Source of the DNA: Mycobacterium marinum
GTDB lineage: Bacteria; Actinomycetota; Actinomycetes; Mycobacteriales; Mycobacteriaceae
Assembly (NCBI RefSeq): GCF_003391395.1
Contig: NZ_CP024190.1
Coordinates: forward strand, 3,658,001 to 3,722,000
Reading direction: 5' to 3'
Length of the DNA stretch: 64,000 nucleotides
The notes under the pieces were generated by a model. The model was not told the DNA's origin and did no database searches. It was given only the letters and a program-made list of their open reading frames with translations. Of this stretch, positions 18,024 to 28,054 are shown piece by piece (position 1 is the stretch's first letter; each line of letters opens with the position of its first letter). The translations under genes and the position numbers were made by a program.

Positions 18024-19486
18024 TGCAACACTCCTGGCCGTCCGGGTTCACTGCGATCGGCTCGCATCCGCAGCGCGGCCACGATCTCCGGTCCGAGCAG
18101 GGTGACATCTCCGGCACCCATGGTGACAACGACGTCGCCCGGTCCCGCGGCCGCGGCCACCACCTCCGCCACCGCAGAAAAGTCACGCAGATAGCGGACC
18201 GGCACGGTGACATGCTCGGCGACACTGGCTCCGCTGATCCCAGTCAGCGGTTGCTCGCGCGCGGCGTAGACGTCGAGCACGAACACCTCGTCAGCGGCAT
18301 CCAGAGCGCTGCCGAACTCGGCGGCGAAAGCCTTTGTCCGGGAATATAGATGTGGCTGAAATACCACCAGTAGACGACCACTGCCACTTTGGCGAACCAC
18401 CGAGCGGACCGCGCCCAGGGTCGCCCTGACCTCGGTCGGATGGTGCGCGTAGTCGTCGAAAACCCGCACCGACTCCGCCGTCCCGACCAGTTCGAATCGC
18501 CGACGCACCCCCTCGAAACCGGCCAGGCCGTCGAGCACCTCGCCGACCGGGGCGCCGACCTCGATCGCTGCCAGCAGGGCACCCAGGGCATTGAGCGCCA
18601 TGTGCCGCCCGGGCACCGAAAGCCGCATCGAGCGTGGGTCCGCCTCGCCTGCCAGCTGGATCTGCGCAACCGCTCCGGTGCCCCGCTGTTCCCACGACAC
18701 CAACGTCGCGGCCAACGCGGCCCCGGCATGTCCGGCCGATCCGTAGCGCAGCACCCGAATGCCCAGCTCGGCGGAGCGTTCGGCCAGCGCCGCCGAGCCC
18801 GGGTCATCGGCACAGACCACCAGCGCTCCGCCGGGGGCGAGTCGCTCCACGAAAGCGTCGAACACCCCGACATAAGCCTCGGTGCTGCCATAGAAGTCCA
18901 GGTGATCGGCCTCGATGTTGGTCACCACGGCGACGTGGGGGGTGTATTCCAACAGCGAGCCGTCACTTTCGTCGGCTTCGGCGACAAAGTAGTCGCCGCT
19001 GCCGTGGTGGGCGTTGGTGCCGGCCTCACCGAGTTCACCGCCCACCGCGAAGGAGGGGTCGCGGCCACAATGCTGCAACGCAACGATGACCATCGAGGTC
19101 GTGGTGGTCTTGCCGTGTGTGCCGGTCACCATCACGGTGGTGCGCCCGTCCATCAGCTTGGCCAACACAACCGGTCGCAGCATTACCGGCACGCCGCGGC
19201 GGCGGGCCTCGACCAGCTCCGGATTGGTCTTGGGGATGGCGGCGTGGGTGGTGATGACCGACGTAACACCACCCGGCAGCAAGTCCAGTGCGGACGCGTC
19301 GTGCCCGATCCGGATCAGCGCGCCGCGTGCCCGCAACGCGTGCACACCCCGCGATTCCTTGGCGTCAGAGCCCGACACCAAACCACCGCGGTCGAGCAGG
19401 ATGCGGGCGATGCCCGACATCCCCGCTCCCCCGATGCCGACCATGTGCACCCGTTGCAGTTCGGGCGGCAATTGCTCGGCGGTCAT
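18020..19486 (-). CDS. murC: UDP-N-acetylmuramate--L-alanine ligase
   Basis: Cytoplasmic Mur ligase adding the first residue (L-Ala) of the peptidoglycan stem peptide. Shows the N-terminal Rossmann motif HMVGIGGAGMSGIA, the ATP-binding loop TGTHGKTTTTSM, DESDGS and HLDFYGS in the central domain, and VFDDYAHHPTEV with FQPHLYSRTKAF in the C-terminal domain. Start ATG 19486 overlaps the murG stop (ATGA). Longer in-frame readings upstream lie entirely within murG. About 488 residues. Confidence 0.98.
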   Translation of the reverse strand: MTAEQLPPELQRVHMVGIGGAGMSGIARILLDRGGLVSGSDAKESRGVHALRARGALIRIGHDASALDLLPGGVTSVITTHAAIPKTNPELVEARRRGVPVMLRPVVLAKLMDGRTTVMVTGTHGKTTTTSMVIVALQHCGRDPSFAVGGELGEAGTNAHHGSGDYFVAEADESDGSLLEYTPHVAVVTNIEADHLDFYGSTEAYVGVFDAFVERLAPGGALVVCADDPGSAALAERSAELGIRVLRYGSAGHAGAALAATLVSWEQRGTGAVAQIQLAGEADPRSMRLSVPGRHMALNALGALLAAIEVGAPVGEVLDGLAGFEGVRRRFELVGTAESVRVFDDYAHHPTEVRATLGAVRSVVRQSGSGRLLVVFQPHLYSRTKAFAAEFGSALDAADEVFVLDVYAAREQPLTGISGASVAEHVTVPVRYLRDFSAVAEVVAAAAGPGDVVVTMGAGDVTLLGPEIVAALRMRADRSEPGRPGVLQ

Positions 19487-20682
19487 CGTCGCCCTCCGAC
19501 AGCTCGTCGCCGTGACGGAGCCAGACGCGCGATGTCCAATGCCGCCTGAGCCACCTGCGCCGCCGCGTCGCGGTGTCCGACCTGCGCGGCGGCCGCCGTC
19601 ATCGCCGCCAGTCGCGGCGGGTCGGTGAGCAGGCCGGTCACTTCGCGAGCTACCAGCGCCGGCGTGAGATCGGCATCGGCAACCACCATGCCGCCGCCGG
19701 CGTTGACCACCGGGAGCGCATTGAGCCGCTGCTCGCCGTTGCCGATCGGCAGCGGAACGTAGATCGCCGGCAGTCCGACGGCCGATACCTCGGCTACCGT
19801 CATCGCACCGGAACGGCATATCACCAGGTCAGCAGCGGCGTAGGCGAGGTCCATCCGGTCCAGATAGGGCACCGCGACGTAAGGCGGGTCATCTTGGCCG
19901 GGGGTACGTGGCTCTAGGAGCTCTAGGACGTTTTTTGGCCCGTGCGCGTGCAGCACCGAAACACCCGACGCGGCCAGCTCGGCGGCAGCGGCAGAAACCG
20001 CCTTGTTGAGTGACACCGCGCCCTGCGATCCGCCGAACACCAGCAACACCCGGGCGTCGTCGGCGAAGCCGAAGTGAGCCCGCGCTTCCGCTCGCAGAGC
20101 CATGCGGTCAAGGGCGGTGATCGCTGCCCGGACCGGCACTCCGACTACCTCGGCACCCCGTAGCCCCGAATCCGGGACCGCCGAGAACACCCGGTCCGCG
20201 GTCCGTAGACCGACCCGGTTGGCCAGCCCTGCCCTGGCGTTGGCTTCATGAATCACGACCGGGATCCGGCGCCGTAACCCGGGGATGCCGCGGGCGGCCA
20301 GGTAAGCGGGCAGCGCGACGTAGCCACCGAATCCGATGACAACGTCGGCATCGACCAAGTCGAGCACCGCCCTGGTCTCCCGGACCGCTCGCCACACCCG
20401 GGGTGGAAGCCGGGCCAGGTCGCCGCTGGGTTTGCGCGGCAGCGGCACTGGCGTAATCAGCTCGAGGTGATAACCGCGCGCGGGCACCAACCTGGTTTCC
20501 AGACCGCGCGATGTTCCCAAAGCGGTGATTCTGACATTCGGTTCCAGGACGCTGAGCGCATCGGCCACGGCCATCGCGGGCTCCACATGGCCGGCGGTGC
20601 CGCCACCGGCGAGCACAACCGACAACGCAGGACCGTGATTTACCCCGAGCCCGCCAGTCGGCTCCCTGACCGTGTCATTCAC
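19483..20682 (-). CDS. murG: UDP-GlcNAc:undecaprenyl-PP-MurNAc-pentapeptide GlcNAc transferase
   Basis: Peripheral membrane GT28 glycosyltransferase that converts lipid I to lipid II. Visible motifs: VVLAGGGTAGHVEPAMAVAD, the glycine-rich nucleotide-binding start; GFGGYVALPA; VIHEANARAGLANRVG; VFGGSQGAVSLN; and CRSGAMTVAEVSAVGLPAI around the UDP-GlcNAc site. Start ATG 20682 overlaps the ftsW stop (ATGA). 399 residues, normal size. Confidence 0.98.
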   Translation of the reverse strand: MNDTVREPTGGLGVNHGPALSVVLAGGGTAGHVEPAMAVADALSVLEPNVRITALGTSRGLETRLVPARGYHLELITPVPLPRKPSGDLARLPPRVWRAVRETRAVLDLVDADVVIGFGGYVALPAYLAARGIPGLRRRIPVVIHEANARAGLANRVGLRTADRVFSAVPDSGLRGAEVVGVPVRAAITALDRMALRAEARAHFGFADDARVLLVFGGSQGAVSLNKAVSAAAAELAASGVSVLHAHGPKNVLELLEPRTPGQDDPPYVAVPYLDRMDLAYAAADLVICRSGAMTVAEVSAVGLPAIYVPLPIGNGEQRLNALPVVNAGGGMVVADADLTPALVAREVTGLLTDPPRLAAMTAAAAQVGHRDAAAQVAQAALDIARLAPSRRRAVGGRR

Positions 20683-22310
20683 CCGTAACGCTGACCTTCC
20701 AATGCACGAACCCGCCCACTATGACGCTGACCGGCGTAGCGCTGCCCAGCCCCCTGCTGCCCGGACCGAGCGCCCGGCCGATCTGGTCTGCGGGGCAACG
20801 CTGGCCGCAGCGGCTCCTCGGCGAGCCGAGTCGCCGCCTTGGGAGCCTTCCGCGCCGCCGCCTGCTTGGCCGGTGGCCGGGCAGCTGGTGGCTGCACGCG
20901 CTTACGGTCGCGGAACACCTCGAGGCGGGTTGGCGCATACGGCTTGGGTAGCGGGAGCCGCAGCATCCGATTCACTCTATCGTCGCGGCCCGCCCGCAAC
21001 GCGGCAACCGCCTCCGGCTCGTGTCGTGCCGCGTTGGCGATGATGCCGATCATCGCAAGGGTGGTGGCCGTCGATGTCCCGCCGGCCGAAATCAGCGGCA
21101 GCTGCAACCCGGTGACCGGCAACAGGCCGATCACGTAGCCGATGTTGATGAACGCCTGGCCCAACACCCACAGCGTCACGGTGGCGGTCAACAACCGCAG
21201 AAACGGATCGGCCGAGCGGCGTGCTATCCGCATTCCGGTATAGGCGAACAGCCCGAACAGGCCGAGCAGTCCCAGCGCTCCGACCAGGCCCAGCTCCTCG
21301 CCGATGATCGCGAAGATGAAGTCGTTGTGGGCGTTGGGCAGGTAGTTCCATTTGGCCACGCCCTGGCCCAGACCGTCACCGAAGATGCCGCCGTGGGCCA
21401 GCGCAAACTTCGCCTGCCGCGCCTGGTAGCCCGAGTCTTGGGGATCGTTGTCGGGGTCGAGCCAGGAGCGCACTCGGTCCGACCGATAACCCGCGGTCAT
21501 CGCCAGCACCCCCGCCGAGACAACAACGGCCGCAAATGAGCTCATGAAAACGCGCAGCGGCAAGCCCGCGTACCACAGCAGGCCCAGCAAGATGATGCCC
21601 ATCGATACCGTCTGCCCGAGGTCGGGCTGAGCCACGATCAGGGCCAGCGCGATCACCGCTGCCGGGACCAGCGGAATCAGCATCTCGCGCAGGGATGCCC
21701 GCTCCATGCGGCGGGTCGCCAGCAGGTGCGCACCCCAGACGGCGAATGCCATCTTGGTCAGCTCAGAGGGCTGCATCGAGAAGCCGGCCACCACGAACCA
21801 TCCCCGAGAGCCGTTGGCTTCCTTGCCGATTCCCGGGATCAGCACCAGCACCAACAGCACGATGGTGAAGGCAAAGCCGGAGAACGCGATGCGCCGCAAA
21901 AAGCTCACCGACATGCGCAGACCGACGTAGCAACCGACCAGGCCTACCCCCGTCCACAGGACCTGCTTGCCGAAGATCACCCATGCCGATCCGTCGTCGT
22001 CATAGGACCGCACGCCCGAGGCCGACAGCACCATGATCAGTCCGAGGGTGGTCAGCAATGCAGCAACCGCGATGATCAGGTGAAACGACGTCATGGGCCG
22101 ACCCAGCCAAGCACCGAAACGGGTGCGCGGACCCCGCTCCTCGGAGTTGGTTTGCCCCTTTGCGGCCTTGGCGCTCGCGTCAGCGTCTACCGGCTGCTCG
22201 GCAGCGGAGTCAGCCGAATCCGCTAACTCCGGGTCCGTGTCGGCCTGCAGGTCGGCATTCTCGGTATCGGTCTTGCCCCGGCGTAACAGCCGGGTCAGCG
22301 CGCTGGCCAC
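20679..22310 (-). CDS. ftsW: FtsW, SEDS-family septal peptidoglycan polymerase
   Basis: Polytopic membrane glycosyltransferase working with PbpB at the septum. A charged N-terminal cytoplasmic stretch (residues 1-70) precedes about ten membrane helices, with SEDS signatures GKEANGSRGWF, QPSELTKMA, QPDLGQT, NAHNDFIFAIIGEELG and GLQLPLISAGGTS. The long Arg/Pro/Ala-rich C-terminal cytoplasmic tail (residues ~430-543) is typical of mycobacteria. Starts 6 bases after the murD stop and overlaps murG by 4. It pairs functionally with pbpB further upstream in this cluster. Confidence 0.98.
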   Translation of the reverse strand: MASALTRLLRRGKTDTENADLQADTDPELADSADSAAEQPVDADASAKAAKGQTNSEERGPRTRFGAWLGRPMTSFHLIIAVAALLTTLGLIMVLSASGVRSYDDDGSAWVIFGKQVLWTGVGLVGCYVGLRMSVSFLRRIAFSGFAFTIVLLVLVLIPGIGKEANGSRGWFVVAGFSMQPSELTKMAFAVWGAHLLATRRMERASLREMLIPLVPAAVIALALIVAQPDLGQTVSMGIILLGLLWYAGLPLRVFMSSFAAVVVSAGVLAMTAGYRSDRVRSWLDPDNDPQDSGYQARQAKFALAHGGIFGDGLGQGVAKWNYLPNAHNDFIFAIIGEELGLVGALGLLGLFGLFAYTGMRIARRSADPFLRLLTATVTLWVLGQAFINIGYVIGLLPVTGLQLPLISAGGTSTATTLAMIGIIANAARHEPEAVAALRAGRDDRVNRMLRLPLPKPYAPTRLEVFRDRKRVQPPAARPPAKQAAARKAPKAATRLAEEPLRPALPRRPDRPGARSGQQGAGQRYAGQRHSGRVRALEGQRYG

Positions 22311-22316
22311 TCCCGC

Positions 22317-23783
22317 CTACCGGACCGCGGCGCGCACGGCCGCCGCGAAGGCGTCGCCGCGATCGCCATAGCTGGTGAACTGGTCAAATGAGGCGCCGGC
22401 CGGTGCCAGCAGCACCGTGTCGCCAGACCTGGCCATATTGCGAGCCGCCGCCACCGCGGCACGCATCACGCGAGCGCCGAGGGAACCCCCAACATCGTCA
22501 ACTTTTGTAACAGAAGCACCACACGCCTCACCCATATCAGCATCCTCGCTTGTCACAACCTGGACAACGGGGACATCGGGCGCGTGTCGTGATAACGCCT
22601 CGGCAACCTCTGCGCGATCTTGGCCGATGAGCACCGCTCCGACCAGCCGCGACGCCATCCGGGCCACCTCCGCGTCCACGGATGCGCCCTTGAGCAGTCC
22701 GCCAGCCACCCACACCACCCGTGGATAGGCCAGTACCGATGCCTCGGCAGCGTGCGGGTTGGTGGCCTTGGAGTCGTCGACGTAGGTGATGCCGTCAACG
22801 ACCTCCACAACTTCGCTGCGGTGCCGGCCAACCTGAAACGAGGCGACCGCGTCGGCGATCGCATCGGCCGACACCCCCACCGTGCGAGCCAATGCGGCCG
22901 CGGCCAGGGTGTCGAGGACTCCCACCGGTCCCGGCACCGGGATAGAGGAGGCCGGCAACAGCACCAGATCGTCGGAGAAGGCCCGGTCGACGAGATGGCC
23001 GTCGCGCAGGCCCAACTCCCCGACCGCCGGCGCACCGATTCGGAAGCCGACGCGTACCGGGGCCGGCGCGGTGTCGCGCAGCGCGGCCGCGCGGCTGTCG
23101 TCGAGCCCCACCACCGCCACCCGACCGGTAAGCACCCGCGCCTTGGCTTCGGTGTAGGCCGCCATCGTGCCGTGCCAGTCGAGGTGATCTTCGGCGATGT
23201 TGAGGACCACGCCGGCCTCGGGCCGCAGCGATGGCGCCCAATGCAACTGGAAGCTCGACAACTCCACGGCCAACAGGTCCGCGGGCTCCTCGAGCACGTC
23301 CAGCACCGGGCTGCCGATGTTTCCGCACAGAACGCTGCGGTGTTGGCCGGCCACCAGCATGGCGTGCAGCATCGAGGTCGTAGTGGTCTTGCCGTTTGTC
23401 CCGGTCACCACCAGCCAGCGGCGCGGCGGTCCGTAGCAGCCCGCGGCATCCAATCTCCAGGCCAGCTCCACATCGCCCCAGATGGGCACGCCGGCGGCCG
23501 CGGCCGCGGCCAGCACGGGCGTGCTCGGCTGGAAACCGGGACTGGTAACTACCAGGGCATATCTTGATTCCGGGCTGGCTTCGGGCTGCGCCAGCTGCTG
23601 CACGGCGACCGACGGGTCCACGGTGGCGACCCCGCTCTCGGCGAAGGGACGCAGCATCGCCGGATCGTCATCACACATCGTTGGTATCGCACCGAAGCGG
23701 GTCAGTGCGGCCAGCACCGCGCGGCCGGTCACCCGGGCGCCGGCGACCAGCACCGGTGCGCCCGGCACCAGCGGGTCCAGCAT
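22317..23783 (-). CDS. murD: UDP-N-acetylmuramoyl-L-alanine--D-glutamate ligase
   Basis: Adds D-Glu to UDP-MurNAc-L-Ala. Motifs: VLVAGARVTGRAVLAAL at the N-terminus, VVTGTNGKTTTTSML as the P-loop, ELSSFQLHW, NIAEDHLDWHG and TYVDDSKATNPHAAE in the C-terminal domain. Start ATG 23783 leaves one base after the mraY stop; an upstream in-frame start would extend 57 bases into mraY. About 488 residues, usual for the family. Downstream ftsW begins 6 bases after the stop. Confidence 0.97.
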   Translation of the reverse strand: MLDPLVPGAPVLVAGARVTGRAVLAALTRFGAIPTMCDDDPAMLRPFAESGVATVDPSVAVQQLAQPEASPESRYALVVTSPGFQPSTPVLAAAAAAGVPIWGDVELAWRLDAAGCYGPPRRWLVVTGTNGKTTTTSMLHAMLVAGQHRSVLCGNIGSPVLDVLEEPADLLAVELSSFQLHWAPSLRPEAGVVLNIAEDHLDWHGTMAAYTEAKARVLTGRVAVVGLDDSRAAALRDTAPAPVRVGFRIGAPAVGELGLRDGHLVDRAFSDDLVLLPASSIPVPGPVGVLDTLAAAALARTVGVSADAIADAVASFQVGRHRSEVVEVVDGITYVDDSKATNPHAAEASVLAYPRVVWVAGGLLKGASVDAEVARMASRLVGAVLIGQDRAEVAEALSRHAPDVPVVQVVTSEDADMGEACGASVTKVDDVGGSLGARVMRAAVAAARNMARSGDTVLLAPAGASFDQFTSYGDRGDAFAAAVRAAVR

Positions 23784-23784
23784 C

Positions 23785-24864
23785 TCAGGCACCGATCGCG
23801 GCCAGCCATTCACCGTAGAACAGGGCCACGCCCAGACCACAGGTGATGGCGGTGAGCAGCCAGAAACGAATGATCACCGTGGTTTCGGCCCACCCGACCA
23901 GCTCGAAGTGATGGTGGAACGGCGCCATTCGGAATACTCGGCGCCCGGTGGTGCGGAAGGTCAGGATCTGCAGCACCACCGAGGTGATTTCCGCGACGAA
24001 CAGCGCCCCCAACACCACCGCCAGGATCTCGGTGCGGCTGGTTACCGAGAGTCCGGCGATGATGCCGCCCAGCGCGAGGGATCCGGTATCGCCCATGAAG
24101 ATCTTGGCGGGAGCGGCATTCCACCACAGAAAGCCGATGCAGGCACCGGCGGTCGCGGCGGCAATGAGCGCCAGGTCCAGCGGATCACGCACGTTGTAGC
24201 AGCCCAGCCCGGGTGCCGTGACACAGGCGTTGTGGTCTTGCCAGAAGGTGATCAACACGTAGGCGCCGGTGACCATCGCCATGCACCCGGCCGCCAGCCC
24301 ATCGAGCCCGTCGGTGAAGTTGACCGCGTTCGACCAGGCGCTGACAACGAGCACGCAGAACAGCACGAACAACGCCGGCGTCAAGGTGACGGTGGCGATC
24401 TCGCGCACATAGGACAGTTCGGCGCTGGCCGGCGCCAACCCGGCCGGATTGCGGAACTGCAACACCAGCACCGCGAACAGCACGGCGGAGGTGATCTGCC
24501 CCACCGTCTTGGCCGTCTTGTTCAGCCCCAAGTTGCGTGACCTGCGGAGTTTGATCAAGTCGTCGAGGAATCCGACGCCGCCCAGCGATGTCGCCAGGCC
24601 CAGCACCAGCAGACCCGATGCGGTGATTCCTTCGCCGTCAAAAGCCAGGCCGGCGAGGTGGGTACCGAAGTAGCCCGCCCAGATGCCGGCCAGAATCGCG
24701 ACTCCACCCATCGATGGTGTTCCGCGTTTGCTGTGGTGGCTCGGTGGGCCGTCCTCACGGATCTGGTGACCAAATCCCTGCTTGGTGAACAGCCGGATCA
24801 AGGCCGGTGTCAGCAGGATGGAAACCGCCACCGCGATGGCGACGGCGATCATGATCTGTCTCAT
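23785..24864 (-). CDS. mraY: Phospho-MurNAc-pentapeptide translocase
   Basis: Integral membrane enzyme making lipid I from UDP-MurNAc-pentapeptide and decaprenyl phosphate; called murX in M. tuberculosis. About ten helices with family motifs SHHSKRGTPSMGG, FLDDLIKLRRSRNLGL (catalytic Asp pair), NAVNFTDGLDGLAAG, NAAPAKIFMGDTGSLALGG and MAPFHHHFELVGW. Start ATG 24864 overlaps the murF stop (ATGA), preferred over a start 14 codons upstream inside murF. About 359 residues. Confidence 0.98.
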   Translation of the reverse strand: MRQIMIAVAIAVAVSILLTPALIRLFTKQGFGHQIREDGPPSHHSKRGTPSMGGVAILAGIWAGYFGTHLAGLAFDGEGITASGLLVLGLATSLGGVGFLDDLIKLRRSRNLGLNKTAKTVGQITSAVLFAVLVLQFRNPAGLAPASAELSYVREIATVTLTPALFVLFCVLVVSAWSNAVNFTDGLDGLAAGCMAMVTGAYVLITFWQDHNACVTAPGLGCYNVRDPLDLALIAAATAGACIGFLWWNAAPAKIFMGDTGSLALGGIIAGLSVTSRTEILAVVLGALFVAEITSVVLQILTFRTTGRRVFRMAPFHHHFELVGWAETTVIIRFWLLTAITCGLGVALFYGEWLAAIGA

Positions 24865-26438
24865 GAGTGCGCACTCCCGCGGTCTTGACCGCCTGCGTCT
24901 GCGCAAGCCAGCGCGTCGGCCAGCTCACCCAGGCCGGCCGAGTTCGAGGCCTTGATCAGGACGACATCTCCGGGTTGGATCTCCGCGCGCAACAATGCCA
25001 GGGCAGCGTCGCGGTCTGGGACGCTGACCGCCTCCGTGCCCCACGAACCCTCCATGACCGCTCCGTGGTACATGGCGCTCATCGACCTCCCAGTTCCCAC
25101 GACAACGAGTCGAGACACATCTAAGCGCACGGCGAGCCTGCCGATGTGATCGTGCTCGGTTATCGCGTCCGCGCCGAGCTCAGCCATCTCGCCCAGCACT
25201 GCCCAACTGCGCCGACTTTGAGGCCGGACACCGGGCTGACTCGCGGTGGTCGACTCCGCCTCACCGCGGGCGATCCACGCCAGCGCCTGCAGCCCGGCGC
25301 GCATGGAATCCGGGTTGGCGTTGTAGGCGTCATCGATCACCGTCACCCCGTCCGGCCGGGTGCTCACCTGCATCCGGTGCCGCGACACGGGCCCCGCCTC
25401 GGCGAGTGCGGCCGCCACCTGCGACACGCTCGCGCCGCATTCGAGGGCCACCGCGCCGGCGCACAACGCGTTGGAGACCTGGTGGTCTCCGTACACCCCG
25501 AGTCGTACCTGGGCCGCGGCGTCACCGGCGTGCATGGTGAACTGCGGCCGGGCCAGCCGATCCAGCGAGACCGGTCCCGCCCAGACATCACCGGGACCGG
25601 GCCAGCCGGCTCCGGTGGCGGTGGCTCTACCCACCCGAACCACCCGGGCGGCAGTCACCTCGGCCATGGCCGCCACAGCCGGGTCATCCGCGTTGAGGAT
25701 GACCACCCCGGATGCCGGGACGGCTTGCGGCAGCTCAGATTTGGTTTGGGCAATGATCTCGCGAGAACCGAACTCCCCCAGGTGTGCGGTGCCGACGTTG
25801 AGCACCACCCCAATAGCCGGTGGTGCCACCTGTGCCAGCGCGGCGATATTGCCGGGATGGCGTGCCGACATCTCCAGAATCAGGTAGTCGGTGCTGCGGG
25901 TGGCACGCAGCACGGTCCAGGGATGCCCGAGTTCGTTGTTGAAGGACCCGGGTGGTGCGACGACCTCACCCAAAGGTTTGAGCACCGCGGCCACCAGATC
26001 CTTGGTCGATGTCTTGCCCGACGACCCGGTGATCCCGATGATGGTCAGTCCGCCGGCCACCAGCTCCGCGGCCACCGCCTTGGCCAACTTGGCCAGGGCG
26101 GCCAGCACGGCCGCACCCGACCCGTCGGCGTCGTGCTCGAGCACCCCGGTCAACGCGTCGGCGGTCACGTCCGGCTCGGGTGAAACCACGATCGCCGGGA
26201 CCCCGACGGGGCGGGCTGCGAGCACGGCGACGGCACCGGCCGCGACCGCCGACGCCGCGTGATCGTGTCCGTCGGCACGCGCGCCGGGCAGGGCCAGAAA
26301 CAATCCGCCCGGGCCGACCGCCCGCGAATCGAACTCAACGGTCCCGGTGACCCGGCGTTGCTCAGCCTCTTGCGGCGAGATGTCGACCAGCGTCCCCCCG
26401 ACAATCTCGGCGATCTCGGCGACGGTGTAGTCGATCAT
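24861..26438 (-). CDS. murF: UDP-MurNAc-tripeptide--D-Ala-D-Ala ligase
   Basis: Completes the cytoplasmic pentapeptide precursor. Shows GITGSSGKTSTKDLVAAVL (P-loop), NNELGHPWTVLRA, NVGTAHLGEFGS, the central domain NADDPAV and the C-terminal VIDDAYNANPDSMRAGL. 525 residues, slightly longer than the ~510 recalled for M. tuberculosis, with extra Ser/Thr/Gln-rich residues near 400-410. Start ATG 26438 overlaps the murE stop by four bases. Confidence 0.98.
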   Translation of the reverse strand: MIDYTVAEIAEIVGGTLVDISPQEAEQRRVTGTVEFDSRAVGPGGLFLALPGARADGHDHAASAVAAGAVAVLAARPVGVPAIVVSPEPDVTADALTGVLEHDADGSGAAVLAALAKLAKAVAAELVAGGLTIIGITGSSGKTSTKDLVAAVLKPLGEVVAPPGSFNNELGHPWTVLRATRSTDYLILEMSARHPGNIAALAQVAPPAIGVVLNVGTAHLGEFGSREIIAQTKSELPQAVPASGVVILNADDPAVAAMAEVTAARVVRVGRATATGAGWPGPGDVWAGPVSLDRLARPQFTMHAGDAAAQVRLGVYGDHQVSNALCAGAVALECGASVSQVAAALAEAGPVSRHRMQVSTRPDGVTVIDDAYNANPDSMRAGLQALAWIARGEAESTTASQPGVRPQSRRSWAVLGEMAELGADAITEHDHIGRLAVRLDVSRLVVVGTGRSMSAMYHGAVMEGSWGTEAVSVPDRDAALALLRAEIQPGDVVLIKASNSAGLGELADALACADAGGQDRGSAHS

Positions 26439-28054
26439 GTGCAGGACTCCAGCGCCTCTAAGGCTCGGGCCAGTTCCACCCGGTCGTCGAACGGACGCAC
26501 TTCTGCGCCGCCACGCTGCCCGGTTTCATGCCCTTTACCCGCAATCAGCACCACGTCACCGGTGCGCGCCCAGTCGACCGCGTAGCCAATCGCCTCACCT
26601 CGGTCGGCAATCTCAACCACCTGCGCCGCCCCGCCGCTTTCGGCTGCCCCGGCCACAATCGTGCGTCGAATTGCCCCGGGATCCTCACCACGAGGATTGT
26701 CATCGGTCACAACGACCAAATCGGCGAGCTCCGCGGCGATGCGCCCCATCGGTCCACGCTTGCCAGGGTCACGATCACCGCCTGCCCCGAAGACCACCGC
26801 CAGCCGGCGCTGCGGATTCCGCAGGGTGCTCAGCACCTCCCGCAGCGCGCCGGGTTTGTGCGCGTAGTCCACCAGCGCCAGGAAGTCCTGACCGCGGTCC
26901 ACCTGTTCCAGGCGCCCAGGCACCCGGGTTTCCCGCAACCCTGGCGCAGCCTGCTCCGGCGAGACCCCGACAGCATCCAGAATCGCCAGCGCCAGTAGGC
27001 AATTGGCCACGTTGTAGTGTCCGGGCAACCCAATGCGCACCCGATGCCCCACGCCGGCAGGATCGAGCGCGGTGAATTCTTGCCCTCCGGCCCCCACCGG
27101 GGCCACATCGGTTGCGCGCCAGTGGGCCGGCTGACCTGTGGCGCTGACGGTGATGGCGGCACCGGCTCTATCGGCCATCGCACGACCGGCCTCGTCATCA
27201 ATGCAGACGACCACGCTGTGGCCACGCAGCGCCGAGGCAGGATCGAACAGCAATGCCTTGGCTTCGAAGTAGTCAGCCATCGTGGGGTGAAAATCGAGAT
27301 GATCGCGCGACAGATTGGTGAAGCCGCCGACCGTGAACCGGATGCCATCCACCCGGCCCAGGGTCAGCGCGTGACTGGACACCTCCATCACCACCGTGTC
27401 CACCCCGCGTTCGACCATCGCCGCCAGCATTGCCTGCAGGGCGGGCGCTTCGGGGGTGGTCAGGGTGCTGGGTATGTCGGCGCCATCGATGCGGATGCCG
27501 ATGGTGCCGATCAGGCCGGCGACCCGCCCGGCGGCCCGCAAACCAGCCTCCACCAGATAGGTCGTGGTGGTCTTACCCGACGTTCCGGTGATACCGACAA
27601 CGGTCAGCCGGTCGGACGGGTGTCCGTACACCAGCGCGGCGGCCTCACCCAGTACGCCGCGGGGCGCGGGATGGACGAGTACCGGCACGGTGCCGGGCAC
27701 ACAACCCAGCGCGGATATCGCCGTCACCCCGGCAGGGTCGGTGAGCACCGCGACGGCACCGCGCTCGATCGCGTCGGCGGCATGGCGTGCCCCGTGGGTG
27801 GCAGATCCTGCCAGCGCCGCGAACAGATCGCCTGGCTGCACCGCCTGAGCGCGCAGCGTCATGCCCGTGATCAGCGTGTCCGGGACGGCCGCGGCTCGAT
27901 GTGGGCCATCGGCGAGCACCGCTCCGACTTGAACTGCCAGCTCAGCCAGCGGCACACCTGGGCCGGCGCTGGGGCGCAACACCGACTCCACCTCGCTCAC
28001 CACCTCCGTCCGACGGCCGACACCGGGAGAAACCGGTCGGCCATGACCGGCCAT
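26435..28054 (-). CDS. murE: UDP-MurNAc-L-Ala-D-Glu--meso-diaminopimelate ligase
   Basis: Adds meso-DAP to the stem peptide. Motifs: GDLFAALAGSATHGA, VVGITGTSGKTTTTYLVEA, TTPEAPALQAML, VSSHALTLGRVDG, NLSRDHLDFH and ALVDYAHKPGAL. The DNPRGED motif near residue 455 is the signature that selects meso-DAP over L-Lys. 539 residues. ATG 28054 has a G-G-G-T stretch just upstream; the true N-terminus could be slightly shorter, since the first ~25 residues are poorly conserved. First gene of the overlapping murE-murF-mraY-murD-ftsW-murG-murC-ftsQ run. Confidence 0.97.
   Translation of the reverse strand: MAGHGRPVSPGVGRRTEVVSEVESVLRPSAGPGVPLAELAVQVGAVLADGPHRAAAVPDTLITGMTLRAQAVQPGDLFAALAGSATHGARHAADAIERGAVAVLTDPAGVTAISALGCVPGTVPVLVHPAPRGVLGEAAALVYGHPSDRLTVVGITGTSGKTTTTYLVEAGLRAAGRVAGLIGTIGIRIDGADIPSTLTTPEAPALQAMLAAMVERGVDTVVMEVSSHALTLGRVDGIRFTVGGFTNLSRDHLDFHPTMADYFEAKALLFDPASALRGHSVVVCIDDEAGRAMADRAGAAITVSATGQPAHWRATDVAPVGAGGQEFTALDPAGVGHRVRIGLPGHYNVANCLLALAILDAVGVSPEQAAPGLRETRVPGRLEQVDRGQDFLALVDYAHKPGALREVLSTLRNPQRRLAVVFGAGGDRDPGKRGPMGRIAAELADLVVVTDDNPRGEDPGAIRRTIVAGAAESGGAAQVVEIADRGEAIGYAVDWARTGDVVLIAGKGHETGQRGGAEVRPFDDRVELARALEALESCT

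Noticed and set aside
18389..19549. 386-codon plus-strand open frame
   Set aside because: Antisense to murC; His/Arg/Gly-rich without domain, no ribosome-binding site.
23482..24540. 352-codon plus-strand open frame
   Set aside because: Antisense to murD/mraY; low-complexity Gly/Gln/His composition.
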